The notes under the pieces: model-generated
The model's database searches: none
Seen by the model: the letters and a program-made list of their open reading frames with translations, nothing else
Told to the model about the DNA's origin: nothing
Shown here: positions 34,286-42,448 of the stretch, one piece after another
Layout of the letters: every line of letters begins with the position of its first letter
Numbering within the stretch: the first letter of the stretch is position 1
Assembly: GCF_003111685.1 (NCBI RefSeq)
Contig: NZ_CP022192.1
Span: 67,501-131,500, forward strand
DNA length: 64,000 nt
Direction: 5' to 3'
Source of the DNA: Alloyangia pacifica
GTDB taxonomy: Bacteria; Pseudomonadota; Alphaproteobacteria; Rhodobacterales; Rhodobacteraceae
Position numbers and translations under genes: made by a program

Positions 34286-35181
34286 GCGGTCAGCTCCATG
34301 CCATCGTGGCCTATGGTCCAGCCCGCCGCCTCGGCCTCGGCCCGCTCGGGGGCGCCGGGGCGCAGCACCGGGTTGGTGTTGTTCATGTGCACGAAGACCT
34401 TGCGGCCGAGATCGAGCCCTTCGAAGGCGGCGATCGAGCCCGCGGGGCCGCTCATCGACATATGGCCCATGCGGCGGCCGGTCTTGGCGCCCAGCCCGGC
34501 GGCGATCATCTCGTCGTCGCGCCAGAGCGTGCCGTCGAAGAAGACCAGCGCGGCGCCGGTCAGCCGGGCGCGCAGGCTCTCGTCGAGCCGGGCGCAACCG
34601 GGAATGTAATAGGCGCGGGCGCTGCCCGCACGCAGCTCGACGCCCACGGTCTGCTCGCCCATGAGGTCGGTGTCCACCTCGGCGCCCTCCATGTAGAGCG
34701 GCACCTTGCCGGGCACCGCAAAGAGCGTGGCGCTCAGCCCGGGGGCGATCTCGGCGGGCGTGTCCAGCGCCAGCGCGGCACGGGGCACCACGGCGCTGTC
34801 GAGCGCCGAGAAGACCGGGTTTTCGGCGATCACCGCGTGGATGCCGGGGGTGGCGTAGAGCGTGAAGCGCTGCATCTCGCGCAGCGTCAACAGCCCGGCG
34901 ATGTGGTCGATGTCGCCATTGGTCACCAGCACCGAGCGCAGCGGCATGTCGCGCAGCCCGGTGGGGTGCAGCTCGGGGGTGGCGGCGAGCTGCGCACGGA
35001 TGTCCGGCGAGGCGTTGAGGATCGCCCAGTCCCTGCCATTCGCCGAGACGGCCAGCGAACTTTGGGTCTGGGCGGGGATGTCGCCTGCACGGGCCATCCG
35101 GCAGTTCTCGCAGCCGCAGTTCCACTGGGGCAAACCGCCCCCGGCTGCGGCTCCGAGAATACGCGCGCGGATCTGTTGCAT
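34282..35181 (-). CDS. pqqB: PqqB metallo-hydrolase/hydroxylase
   Basis: A 299-residue metallo-beta-lactamase-fold protein that hydroxylates the tyrosine of the PqqE product. Visible: LGAAAGGGLPQWNCGCENC with the zinc-type cysteine cluster, LVTNGDIDHIAGLLTLRE, FVHMNNTNPVL and FFDGTLWRDDE. ATG 35181 is preferred; GTG 35184 directly precedes it. It lies 22 bp after pqqA and overlaps pqqC. Confidence 0.96.
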   Translation of the reverse strand: MQQIRARILGAAAGGGLPQWNCGCENCRMARAGDIPAQTQSSLAVSANGRDWAILNASPDIRAQLAATPELHPTGLRDMPLRSVLVTNGDIDHIAGLLTLREMQRFTLYATPGIHAVIAENPVFSALDSAVVPRAALALDTPAEIAPGLSATLFAVPGKVPLYMEGAEVDTDLMGEQTVGVELRAGSARAYYIPGCARLDESLRARLTGAALVFFDGTLWRDDEMIAAGLGAKTGRRMGHMSMSGPAGSIAAFEGLDLGRKVFVHMNNTNPVLRPGAPERAEAEAAGWTIGHDGMELTA

Positions 35182-35203
35182 CACGTTCTCCGCGCGCGGC
35201 TGA

Positions 35204-35296
35204 TCAGAACAGCACCCCGTCGTCGTGCTCGGGTCCGTACATGTTGATTTCCATGCCGCACTCGATTTCGCGGATCACGGGTTTCGTCCAGGCCAT
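35204..35296 (-). CDS. pqqA: PqqA precursor peptide of PQQ
   Basis: A 30-residue peptide starting MAWTKPVIREIECGMEINMY. The substrate pair Glu16 and Tyr20 occurs in EINMY, the exact E-X3-Y spacing cross-linked by PqqE. The ATG is preceded by GAGGAGGAGAC. It is too short for ordinary gene calling but is certain from motif and position, 22 bp before pqqB. The upstream gap 35297-35409 carries the 22-bp element shared with the DUF3280 operon. Confidence 0.96.
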   Translation of the reverse strand: MAWTKPVIREIECGMEINMYGPEHDDGVLF

Positions 35297-35409
35297 GAAA
35301 GTCTCCTCCTCTCGCAGGTTGCCATGGGAGGAGTGTGCGGCCTCGGGGGTCCGCGGGGCGATTCTTATCTTCTAAGAAGCGCCGAGACGAAAGTCGGTGT
35401 CCGCGCCGC
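35297..35409 (-). promoter_or_regulatory. pqqA upstream region with shared 22-bp element
   Basis: Between the response-regulator stop and pqqA. At 35358-35379 lies an element whose core is the odd palindrome CTTCT-A-AGAAG. It differs at only 3 of 22 positions from 9144-9165. It is centred about 72 bp before the pqqA ATG, compatible with an activator site. Confidence 0.6.
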
Positions 35410-36090
35410 TCAGCGGATCGGCGGCGTGCCCTCGAGGCAGAAGCCCTTCTGGCGCAAGGTGATGATATCGAATCCGAAATCTGCCGAGGGTTTCAATTTC
35501 CTGCGCAGGTAGCCGATGTAGACATCAACGACGTTTTCCGAGCGCGAGTCGCCCGCCCAGAGCCGGTCGAAGATCTCGCCGCGCGAGAGCGGGGTGCCGG
35601 CATGGGTGGCGAGCAGCGCCAGCAGGGCGAACTCGCGGTCGGTGAGCTGCAGGCTGCGGGCGCGGGTGCTGAGACTGTGGTCCGCGGCCGACAGGCGGGC
35701 GGGTTCGGGGCGGATCGCGGCGGCGCGGTGCTGCTGCACCTGGAGGCGCGCGACGAGCTCGTCGAAGGCAAAGGGTTTGACCACGTAGTCATCGGCCCCG
35801 GCGGCGAGCCCAGCGGCGCGCTGCTCGACCTCGGAAAGCGCCGAGAGCATGACCACCGGAAGCTGTGCCCCGGCGGCGCGGGCGCTGCGCACCAGCTCGA
35901 TGCCGCTGTCGGCGCCAAGCATGACGTCGATCACCGCCGCGTCGAAGCGCTGCCCGGTGAGCCGTTCGAGCGCCAGATCGGCGCGGTTGCAGGTTTCCAC
36001 CGCGTAGCCGTGCAGCCCCAGCCCGCGGGCCAGGGCCGAGCAGATCTCGGGGTCGTCATCGACGACAAGGAGGCGGGGGGCACGGCTCAT
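35410..36090 (-). CDS. OmpR-family response regulator
   Basis: A 226-residue regulator with receiver (LLVVDDDPEICSALARGLG, phospho-Asp in AAVIDVMLGADSGIE, Lys in DDYVVKPFAFDELVARL) and winged-helix DNA-binding domain (LQLTDREFALLALLATHAGTPLSRGEIFDRLWAGDSRSENVVDVYIGYLRRKL). It is 9 bp downstream of the kinase gene and 113 bp upstream of pqqA on the same strand. It is likely to control pqqA and other quinoprotein promoters, in the manner of MxbM in methylotrophs; that link is inference. Confidence 0.88.
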   Translation of the reverse strand: MSRAPRLLVVDDDPEICSALARGLGLHGYAVETCNRADLALERLTGQRFDAAVIDVMLGADSGIELVRSARAAGAQLPVVMLSALSEVEQRAAGLAAGADDYVVKPFAFDELVARLQVQQHRAAAIRPEPARLSAADHSLSTRARSLQLTDREFALLALLATHAGTPLSRGEIFDRLWAGDSRSENVVDVYIGYLRRKLKPSADFGFDIITLRQKGFCLEGTPPIR

Positions 36091-36099
36091 GGCGGCAGG

Positions 36100-37707
36100 C
36101 TAGCGCGCGGCGCGCGGCAGGCGAAGCGCGATCTTGGTCCCGGGTGACTCGCCGAGCGCCTTGGCGCGGGGCAGGGGGCTTTCGATGGCGATGTGCCCGC
36201 CCTGCTGCTCGATCACCCAGCGAGCCAGCGGCAGGCCGAGGCCGAAGCCCTGTGTCCGCGTGCCGCCGCCGCCCTGCGCAAAGCGGTCGAAGAGCCGGGC
36301 CTGCAGCTCTTGCGGGATGCCGGGGCCGTTGTCGGTGAGGGTGATTTCCGCCTCGGGTCCATCGGCGCGCAGCTCCAGCTTCAGGGCGCCGCCGCTGCGG
36401 GCGTGCCGGATGGCGTTGCGGATCAGCCCCGCCAGCACCTGCCGCAGCCAGTTGCGGTCTGCCTCGACGATCAGCGGGGCAGGGGGGGCGTCGGGGCCGA
36501 AAAGGTGCATCCCGGCGTTCGAGAGCTCGGCCGCGGTTTCGGCCGCAGCCTCCCGCGCCAGATCCGACAGATCGACCGGCACCGGGTCCAGCGCCAGCTG
36601 CCCGGTCTCGGAGCGGGCGACGCGCAGCAGGTCGTCGATGCGTCGGCTGAGGCGGCTGGCACGGGTCTCGATGGTGGCAAAGGCGGCCTCGGGCGCGGGC
36701 GCGCCCTGTCTGCCGAGCTGCGCCTCCATCAGGATCACCGTCAGCGGGGTGCGCAATTCGTGGCTGATGTCGGCGAAGAAGCGGCGGCGATCCTCGTCGG
36801 TGCGTTCGAGCCGGGTGTTGGCGGCGCGCAGGGCCTCGGTACGCTGCGCGATGGTCTGGTTGAGCTGCGCGCGGTCCTCGGCCACCGCCTCGGCGCGGGT
36901 GGCGAGGGCCTGGGCCATGCGGCTGGTTTCGCTGTAGAGCGCGCCGATCTCGTCCTGGCGGGTGCCGGGCAGGGCGATGGCGAAATCCTCCTGCCCGATG
37001 CGCCGGGCGGCGGCGCGCAGCGCGTCGAGGCGGCGGAACTGCGGCCGGACGAGGCCGAAGTAGAACCCCGTCGAGAGCGCCAGCGCCAGCAGCCCCATGC
37101 CGAACGCCGCCAAGACCAGCCGCTGGCGCAGCGCGTCGATGCCCCGCAGGATCTCGCGGCGGAGCCGGCGCTCCTCGTTCACCGCCTCGGCAAGCAGCGG
37201 GTCCACCCCCGAGGCGAAAGTGTCGAGATGCGCGCGCAGGCGGGCGGGGTCTGTGGTGTCGGAGGTCAGCGCGGCCTGCGCCGAGTGGAACAGCGCCTCG
37301 ATCCGGGCGATGGAGAGCGAGAGTGTGGCGCGGCGGCTCTGCGCGTCGAGTCCCTGCGCGGCGGCGACCTCGGTATCGAGCCCGGCGCGCAGCCGCGCGA
37401 AGGTCTGGGCAAGGGTCGCGGCGAGGCCCTGGGTGCGCGCGGCGCGGGTCTCGGGGGGCTGGCCGCGCTGGATCAGCTCGGCGGCGACGACGATATAGGT
37501 AGAGACCTGCGTGGAAAGCGCGGCATAATCCTCGAGCCGCGCCTCGGCCGCCAGCGCCGAATCGAGTCGGTCTGAGACTCGGGCCATTCCGAGCACGATG
37601 ATCGCCGCGGTCAGCAGCGTCGCTAGGCCAAGAAGCCCCGCGCCGAGTCCCAGTCGCGCCTTGAGGGAGAGGCCCGATCGCCCGATCCCCTGCCGCCGAG
37701 CTTCCAT
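36100..37707 (-). CDS. Membrane sensor histidine kinase
   Basis: About 535 residues from the ATG at 37707 (AAGG upstream); an ATG at 37785 would add 26 residues with no visible binding site. Order: membrane helix (LGLGAGLLGLATLLTAAIIVLG), periplasmic helical sensor domain, second helix (VLAAFGMGLLALALSTGFYFGL), HAMP linker, HisKA with FADISHELRTPLTVIL, and HATPase with LIRNAIRHA, DNGPGI and GFGLGLPLARWV. It partners the adjacent OmpR-type regulator. The helical periplasmic sensor could detect an alcohol, PQQ or a metal; the ligand is unknown. Confidence 0.87.
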   Translation of the reverse strand: MEARRQGIGRSGLSLKARLGLGAGLLGLATLLTAAIIVLGMARVSDRLDSALAAEARLEDYAALSTQVSTYIVVAAELIQRGQPPETRAARTQGLAATLAQTFARLRAGLDTEVAAAQGLDAQSRRATLSLSIARIEALFHSAQAALTSDTTDPARLRAHLDTFASGVDPLLAEAVNEERRLRREILRGIDALRQRLVLAAFGMGLLALALSTGFYFGLVRPQFRRLDALRAAARRIGQEDFAIALPGTRQDEIGALYSETSRMAQALATRAEAVAEDRAQLNQTIAQRTEALRAANTRLERTDEDRRRFFADISHELRTPLTVILMEAQLGRQGAPAPEAAFATIETRASRLSRRIDDLLRVARSETGQLALDPVPVDLSDLAREAAAETAAELSNAGMHLFGPDAPPAPLIVEADRNWLRQVLAGLIRNAIRHARSGGALKLELRADGPEAEITLTDNGPGIPQELQARLFDRFAQGGGGTRTQGFGLGLPLARWVIEQQGGHIAIESPLPRAKALGESPGTKIALRLPRAAR

Positions 37708-37858
37708 GGCTGCCTTGAAAATGTGCGTTCGCCCAAGAAACGCGCGCGTTCTCTGGGCAATGCTGCAGTGCGGCGCAACTGACATAAATCGTGAGACCCG
37801 AATATTAACACTCAGGGGGATACTGGAAGGGCATCACGTTCAAACCCACGAGGCAACC

Positions 37859-38062
37859 ATGATTGAGCTTCTCTTTATGGCGTGCTTGTCAAGTGCGCCC
37901 GATCAGTGTCAGCAGCGCAGCCTGGTATTTTCCGATGTCACCCCTCTGGCCTGCATGATGGGTGCCCAGCCGGAACTGGCCCGCTGGGTCGAGGAACATC
38001 CGGCCTACACGGTGTCCCACTGGAAATGCCGCGAACTCGGCACCGGTGAGCGCGAAGCGTGA
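37859..38062 (+). CDS. Small conserved-looking protein of unknown function
   Basis: A 67-residue open frame from the ATG at 37859: MIELLFMACLSSAPDQCQQRSL followed by DVTPLACMMGAQPELARWVEEHPAYTVSHWKCRELGT. Three or four cysteines, a hydrophobic leader and a WVEEHPAY-X-VSHWKC ending resemble small Rhodobacteraceae proteins I have seen annotated as hypothetical. It is divergent from the kinase and upstream of the permease operon. It may be exported. The assignment as a real gene rests on the ordered tail and composition only. Confidence 0.6.
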   Translation: MIELLFMACLSSAPDQCQQRSLVFSDVTPLACMMGAQPELARWVEEHPAYTVSHWKCRELGTGEREA

Positions 38063-38114
38063 CCCCGCGCGCGGCCCGGCGGGCCATCTGCGGAGCGCGA
38101 TCCATTCGTTAGTG

Positions 38115-38138
38115 AATTTCTACGTAGGTAATTTCTAC
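38115..38138. repeat. Tandem AATTTCTAC repeats around TACGTA upstream of the permease operon
   Basis: AATTTCTAC occurs at 38115-38123 and 38130-38138 (15-bp period), with TACGTAGG between. It sits about 95 bp before the permease start, a likely promoter or activator-binding position. It is related to the TACGTA element at about 922-937. Confidence 0.5.
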
Positions 38139-38231
38139 CATCCCGGGTGGCCGGGACGAACCGCTCCCTAAGGAGCAATTGACGCGGCGCGACTCAGGCG
38201 TCACCCTCTCCGGCTGGAGAGGGAGGTCTTC

Positions 38232-39062
38232 GTGCAGGGCAGTGACACCGCGACGCGCTTCATTGGCAGGGGCATGGGCGGAGCGACAGGCGATGCGCGC
38301 GGTGGCGCGCGGTCCGAACCGGCACGGCTCGGCATCACGGCGGTTTCGCTGGCCGTGCTCGTGTTGCTCTGGGTGCTTGCCGCCCATCTCACCGATGATC
38401 CGCAGATCCTGCCGCAGCCCTGGGCGCTGGCGGCGCCCTTTGCCGAGGCGCTGCGCTCGGGCGAGCTGCTCTATCACCTGGGCCGCACGCTGGGCCGCGT
38501 GGCCTGGGCCTTTGCCCTGGCGATGGGCGCGGGCATTGCGCTTGGCATGGCCATGGGGCGCTTTGCGAAGCTCGACCGCTGGCTCGATCCTTGGCTGGTG
38601 ATCTTCCTCAACCTGCCGGCGCTGGTGCTGATCGTGCTGTGCTACCTTTGGATCGGCCTCAACGAGACCGCCGCCATCGTCGCCGTCACGCTCAACAAGA
38701 TCCCCAATGTCGCCACGGTGATCCGCGAAGGCGCGCGGGCGCTCGACCCGGGGCTCGACGCCATGGCGCAGGTCTATCGCATGCCGCTGGCGCGCCGCCT
38801 GCGCCACGTGGTGCTGCCGCAGCTCGCGCCCTTCATCACGGGCGCCGCCCGCTCGGGGATCGCGGTGATCTGGAAGATCGTTCTGGTGGTGGAATTCCTT
38901 GGCCGCTCGGACGGGGTGGGGTTTCAGATCCACCTCTATTTCCAGCTTTTCGACGTCGGCATGGTGCTGGTCTACGCGTTTTCCTTCATCGCGGTGATGC
39001 TGGCGGTGGAATGGCTGGTGCTGCAGCCCTGGGAGCGGCGGGTGCGCCGCTGGCGGGGGTGA
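38232..39062 (+). CDS. ABC transporter permease (SsuC/TauC type)
   Basis: A 276-residue inner-membrane permease starting at a GTG (38232) preceded by GGGAGG. Several transmembrane helices (ITAVSLAVLVLLWVLAAHL, LVIFLNLPALVLIVLCYLWIGL, MVLVYAFSFIAVMLAVEWLVL) and the cytoplasmic coupling loop EGARALDPGLDAMAQVYRMPLARRLRHVVLPQLAPF. It has no adjacent importer ATPase or binding protein. Those of matching type are at 5183-6816, so this is the likely third component. It opens a three-gene operon with the PQQ-type exporter. Confidence 0.87.
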   Translation: MQGSDTATRFIGRGMGGATGDARGGARSEPARLGITAVSLAVLVLLWVLAAHLTDDPQILPQPWALAAPFAEALRSGELLYHLGRTLGRVAWAFALAMGAGIALGMAMGRFAKLDRWLDPWLVIFLNLPALVLIVLCYLWIGLNETAAIVAVTLNKIPNVATVIREGARALDPGLDAMAQVYRMPLARRLRHVVLPQLAPFITGAARSGIAVIWKIVLVVEFLGRSDGVGFQIHLYFQLFDVGMVLVYAFSFIAVMLAVEWLVLQPWERRVRRWRG

Positions 39063-39073
39063 CCGGAGCCTGA

Positions 39074-39808
39074 ATGACCGCCCTCGACGTCTCTGATCTG
39101 CGGTACAGCTACGGGTCCAAGCGCGCGCTCGACGGGGTGAGCTTTGCGTTGCGCCCCGGGTTCACCGCGCTGCTCGGGCCGAACGGGGCGGGCAAGTCGA
39201 CGCTCTTCGCGCTGCTCACCCGGCTTTTCGTCACCCGCGAGGGGCGCATCACCGTCGCCGGGCACGACATGGCCCGCGCGCCGCGCGCGGCGTTGTCGAA
39301 GATCGGCGTGGTCTTCCAGCAGTCGACGCTGGATCTCGACATGAGCGTGATGCGCAACATGCGCTATTTCGCGGCGCTTCACGGCATCGCCGGGCGCGAG
39401 GCGGTGCGGCGCAGCGAGGCGGCGCTGGCGCAGCTCGGCATGGCCGAGCGGGCCGGGGAGAAGGCGCGCAATCTCAACGGCGGCCACCGGCGGCGCATGG
39501 AGATCGCCCGGGCGCTCATCCACCAGCCGCAGGTTCTGCTGCTAGACGAGCCGACGGTGGGGCTCGATTTCGAGAGCCGCCAGGCCATCGTCGATCATGT
39601 GCACGGGCTGGCGAAGGCCGGGCTGACGGTGCTCTGGGCCACGCATCTCGTCGACGAAATCGCCGATGGTGACGACGTGGTGGTGCTGCACAAGGGGCGG
39701 GTGCTCGCGCATGAGCCAGCCTCGGAGCTGCGCGCCGGCCGGCCGCTTGCCGAGGTCTTCATCGAGATGACCGGGCAGAAGAGCGCCACGCGGGAGGGGC
39801 AGGGATGA
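39074..39808 (+). CDS. ABC exporter ATP-binding protein of the PQQ/PedB type
   Basis: A 244-residue ATPase: Walker A GPNGAGKST, signature variant LNGGHRRRMEIARALIHQP, Walker B LLLDEPTVGLDFE and switch His in WATHLVDE. The NGGHRRR signature is characteristic of the ATP-binding proteins found with PQQ-dependent alcohol oxidation. It lies 11 bp after the permease and overlaps the next gene by ATGA (39805-39808). Together with 39805-40602 it forms an ABC-2 type transporter whose substrate is unknown. Confidence 0.88.
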   Translation: MTALDVSDLRYSYGSKRALDGVSFALRPGFTALLGPNGAGKSTLFALLTRLFVTREGRITVAGHDMARAPRAALSKIGVVFQQSTLDLDMSVMRNMRYFAALHGIAGREAVRRSEAALAQLGMAERAGEKARNLNGGHRRRMEIARALIHQPQVLLLDEPTVGLDFESRQAIVDHVHGLAKAGLTVLWATHLVDEIADGDDVVVLHKGRVLAHEPASELRAGRPLAEVFIEMTGQKSATREGQG

Positions 39809-40602
39809 ACGCCTGGCTTGTCGCCATGCTTGCCATCGTCCGCCGCGAGGCGGCGCGCTTCGTGCACCAGCGGTCGCGGTTCCTGGCGGCGCTGGTGCGG
39901 CCGCTGGTTTGGCTCATCGTCTTTGCCGCAGGCTTTCGCGCCGCGCTCGGGATGTCGATCATCCCGCCCTACGAGACCTATATCACCTACGAGGTCTACA
40001 TCATCCCCGGCCTTTGCGGGATGATACAGCTGTTCAACGGCATGCAGAGTTCGCTTTCGCTGGTCTACGATCAGGAAATGGGCTCGATGCGGCTGCTGCT
40101 GACCTCGCCGCTGCCGCGCTGGTGGCTGCTGCTGTCGAAGCTGCTGGCGGGGGTCGCGGTCTCGGTGCTGCAGGTCTACGTCTTTCTAGCCGTGGCGGCG
40201 GGCTTCGGCATCGTCCTGCCGGGCTGGGGCTATGTGCTGGTGCTGCCGGCGCTGATCCTGTCGGGGCTGATGCTGGGGGCGCTGGGGCTGCTGATCTCGT
40301 CCACCATCCGCCAGCTCGAGAATTTCGCCGGGGTGATGAACTTCGTGATCTTCCCGATGTTCTTCCTGTCGACCGCGCTCTACCCGCTGTGGAAGATGGC
40401 CGAGAGCTCGACCCTGCTGCGCGACATCTGCGCGGTGAACCCCTTTACCCATGCGGTCGAGCTGATCCGCTTCGCGCTTTACCAGAGCCTGAACGGCTGG
40501 GCGCTGCTTTGGGTGGTGCTGGCCTTTGTCGTTTTCTTCGGGCTGGCGCTGGTCGGCTACGACCCGGCGCACGGGATGAGCCGGCGCCCGAAGCGCGGCT
40601 GA
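39805..40602 (+). CDS. ABC-2 type permease of the PQQ/PedC type
   Basis: A 265-residue membrane protein with about six helices (PLVWLIVFAAGFRAALGM, VSVLQVYVFLAVAAGFGIVLPGWGYVLVLPALILSG, LLWVVLAFVVFFGLALVGY) and the ABC-2 core IMNFVIFPMFFLSTALYPLWKM-like segment ENFAGVMNFVIFPMFFLSTALYPLW. It resembles the alcohol-ABC permease family PedC. Overlaps its ATPase gene by 4 bp. The cognate soluble component is probably the binding protein at 7819-9018. Confidence 0.88.
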   Translation: MNAWLVAMLAIVRREAARFVHQRSRFLAALVRPLVWLIVFAAGFRAALGMSIIPPYETYITYEVYIIPGLCGMIQLFNGMQSSLSLVYDQEMGSMRLLLTSPLPRWWLLLSKLLAGVAVSVLQVYVFLAVAAGFGIVLPGWGYVLVLPALILSGLMLGALGLLISSTIRQLENFAGVMNFVIFPMFFLSTALYPLWKMAESSTLLRDICAVNPFTHAVELIRFALYQSLNGWALLWVVLAFVVFFGLALVGYDPAHGMSRRPKRG

Positions 40603-40608
40603 GCGGAG

Positions 40609-41490
40609 TCAGGCGAGGCAGGTCTCGAGCGCCGCGACAATCTCAAGGAAGGCTGGGTCGGTGTCGCGCAGGCGCGGCCAGATCAGCGCGATCTCTGTCG
40701 CCGCGTCGGAGGTCGAGATCGGCACCGTCGCCACGGGGCGTCCGTCGTAGCAGAGGCTGCTCGGCGGCGCGGAGTAGCTGATGCCGATCCCGGCGCCATG
40801 CGCCGCCAGCGAGCGCATCATCTCGAGCGAGCGCACCCTGTGGCCGACGGTGGGGCTGAGCCGCATGGCCTCGAAGAGCGTGGTCATGAAGCCCTCGGAC
40901 AGCTCTTCGGAGAAGAAGATCAGCGGATGCGCCGCCAGCTCCTGCAGGGTGAGCGTCTCGTTCCGGGCCAGCGGATGGTCCGGCGCGAGGAAGGCCACCG
41001 GCAGGATTGTCTTCAACACGCGGCGCTCGAACCGCGCGCCGAAGCCGACGTCATAGGAGATCGCCAGATCGACGCGGCCCTCGTCGAGCGCCGCGGCCAG
41101 ATCGGAGAACCGCCCCTCGGTGCCCTCGAAGCTGACCTCGGCAAAGCGGCCGCGGAGGTGATCCAGCGCCTTGGCGAGCTGCAGCGGCGCGAGGTCCTCG
41201 AAGCAGCCGAGGACGAAGGGCGCAGGGCTGTCCGAGCTGCGCTCGATCCCCTCGGCAAGCTGCAGCAACTCGCGAATCCGGCCGAGGAGGCGATGCCCCT
41301 GCGGGGTGATCTCGACCGGGGCGCCCTTGCGGCGCAGGAAGAGGCGGGTGCCGAGCCGCTCTTCGATCCGGGTGATCGCCACCGACAGCGAGGGCTGCGA
41401 GACGTTCAGCCGCCGGGCCGCCTCGGTCAAGCTGCGCAGCTCGGCGACGGCGATCAGGTATTCGTATTGGCGCAGGGTGTTATATAGCAT
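40609..41490 (-). CDS. LysR-family transcriptional regulator
   Basis: A 293-residue regulator. Helix-turn-helix YLIAVAELRSLTEAARRLNVSQPSLSVAITRIEERLGTRLFLRR; effector domain with YDVGFGARF, FFSEELSEGFMTTLF and HGAGIGISYSAP. The start at 41490 gives the usual LysR N-terminus; an ATG at 41517 is also open. It is divergent from the PhyH dioxygenase. A perfect inverted repeat (41488-41508) covers its start and is a likely autoregulatory site. It is convergent with the ABC-2 permease (6 bp apart). Confidence 0.85.
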   Translation of the reverse strand: MLYNTLRQYEYLIAVAELRSLTEAARRLNVSQPSLSVAITRIEERLGTRLFLRRKGAPVEITPQGHRLLGRIRELLQLAEGIERSSDSPAPFVLGCFEDLAPLQLAKALDHLRGRFAEVSFEGTEGRFSDLAAALDEGRVDLAISYDVGFGARFERRVLKTILPVAFLAPDHPLARNETLTLQELAAHPLIFFSEELSEGFMTTLFEAMRLSPTVGHRVRSLEMMRSLAAHGAGIGISYSAPPSSLCYDGRPVATVPISTSDAATEIALIWPRLRDTDPAFLEIVAALETCLA

Positions 41491-41508
41491 GAAGTTATGT
41501 AATTCATG
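41488..41508. promoter_or_regulatory. Candidate LysR binding site
   Basis: Perfect inverted repeat CATGAA-N9-TTCATG, 21 bp in total, within the divergent LysR/PhyH region and embedded in AT-rich DNA. It overlaps the LysR ATG, consistent with autorepression and activation of the dioxygenase gene. Confidence 0.6.
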
Positions 41509-41571
41509 ATAAGACATTATTGGAGGTTATCTTTTAGCGGGACTAGGCTCGCCCGAAAAGAGGATATTCCG

Positions 41572-42366
41572 ATGCACGCACTACTCACCCAGGACATGGT
41601 CGAGACCTTCCAGCGCGACGGGGTCGTGCTGGTCAAGGGGCTCTTCGCCAACCACGTTGACGACATCCGCGCCGGGATCGCGCGCAACATGGCAGAGCCC
41701 GGGCCCTATGCCGCCGAGAACCTCAAGGAGGGCGAGGCGGGGCGCTTCTTCGACGATTATTGCAACTGGCAGCGCATTCCCGAGTTCGAGCGCGTGCTGC
41801 GCAGCTCGCCCGCGGCCGAGGTCGCGGCCGAGCTGATGCGCTCGGACAGGGTGCAGGTCTTCCACGATCATGTCCTGGTCAAGGAACCCGGCACCTCCAA
41901 GCCGACGCCCTGGCACCAGGACGGGCCCTATTACTTCGTGGACGGGATGCAGAACGTCAGCTTCTGGTCGCCGGTGGACCCGGTCACAGATGCCAGCCTG
42001 CGCTGCGTCGCCGGAAGCCACCTGTGGGACAAGCCGGTACTGCCGAAGCGCTGGCTGTCCGAGACCGACTTCTTCCCCGATAGCGACGCCTACATGCCGG
42101 TGCCCGATCCCGACGCCGAGGGCATGGACATCCGGGAATGGCAAATGGAGCCGGGCGATGCCGTGGCCTTCAATTACGGCATCCTGCATGGCGCACGGGG
42201 CAACACCTCGACCTCGCGCCGCCGGGCCTTTTCGCTGCGGCTGGTCGGGGACGACGCGCGCTACGTCGCGCGCCCGGGTCCGACCTCGCCGCCATTCCCC
42301 GGCCACGGCATGCAGCCCGGAGACGTGCTGCGCAAGGACTGGTTCCCGGTGATCTTCGAGCGCTGA
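41572..42366 (+). CDS. Phytanoyl-CoA dioxygenase (PhyH) family oxygenase
   Basis: A 264-residue Fe(II)/2-oxoglutarate oxygenase. Iron-binding HXD in PTPWHQDGPYYFVDG and distal His/Arg in YGILHGARGNTSTSRRRAFSLRL; also GDAVAFN and FWSPVDPVTDASLRCVAGSHLW. Start 41572 follows AGAGGATATTCCG; the frame is open further upstream through the promoter. The substrate is not predictable; members act on lipids, amines or small natural products. Control by the divergent LysR protein is likely. Confidence 0.85.
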   Translation: MHALLTQDMVETFQRDGVVLVKGLFANHVDDIRAGIARNMAEPGPYAAENLKEGEAGRFFDDYCNWQRIPEFERVLRSSPAAEVAAELMRSDRVQVFHDHVLVKEPGTSKPTPWHQDGPYYFVDGMQNVSFWSPVDPVTDASLRCVAGSHLWDKPVLPKRWLSETDFFPDSDAYMPVPDPDAEGMDIREWQMEPGDAVAFNYGILHGARGNTSTSRRRAFSLRLVGDDARYVARPGPTSPPFPGHGMQPGDVLRKDWFPVIFER

Positions 42367-42448
42367 GGGCGCTCGCGGCGGCCGGGTAGGCTTGGGCCGG
42401 GGTGGGGCGGTGGTCCAAGCCGCCTGGCCGCAGGGGCGCTCGCTCCTG

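Noticed and set aside
38109..38933. Minus-strand frame of 274 codons opposite the permease
   Set aside because: Antisense to a clear multi-helix permease, with shadow-like composition and no domain.
42389..42421. GGCTTGG / CCAAGCC inverted pair between the PhyH and RND genes
   Set aside because: Seven-base arms with a 19-base GC-rich spacer and no T-run; possible convergent terminator but too weak to list as a feature.
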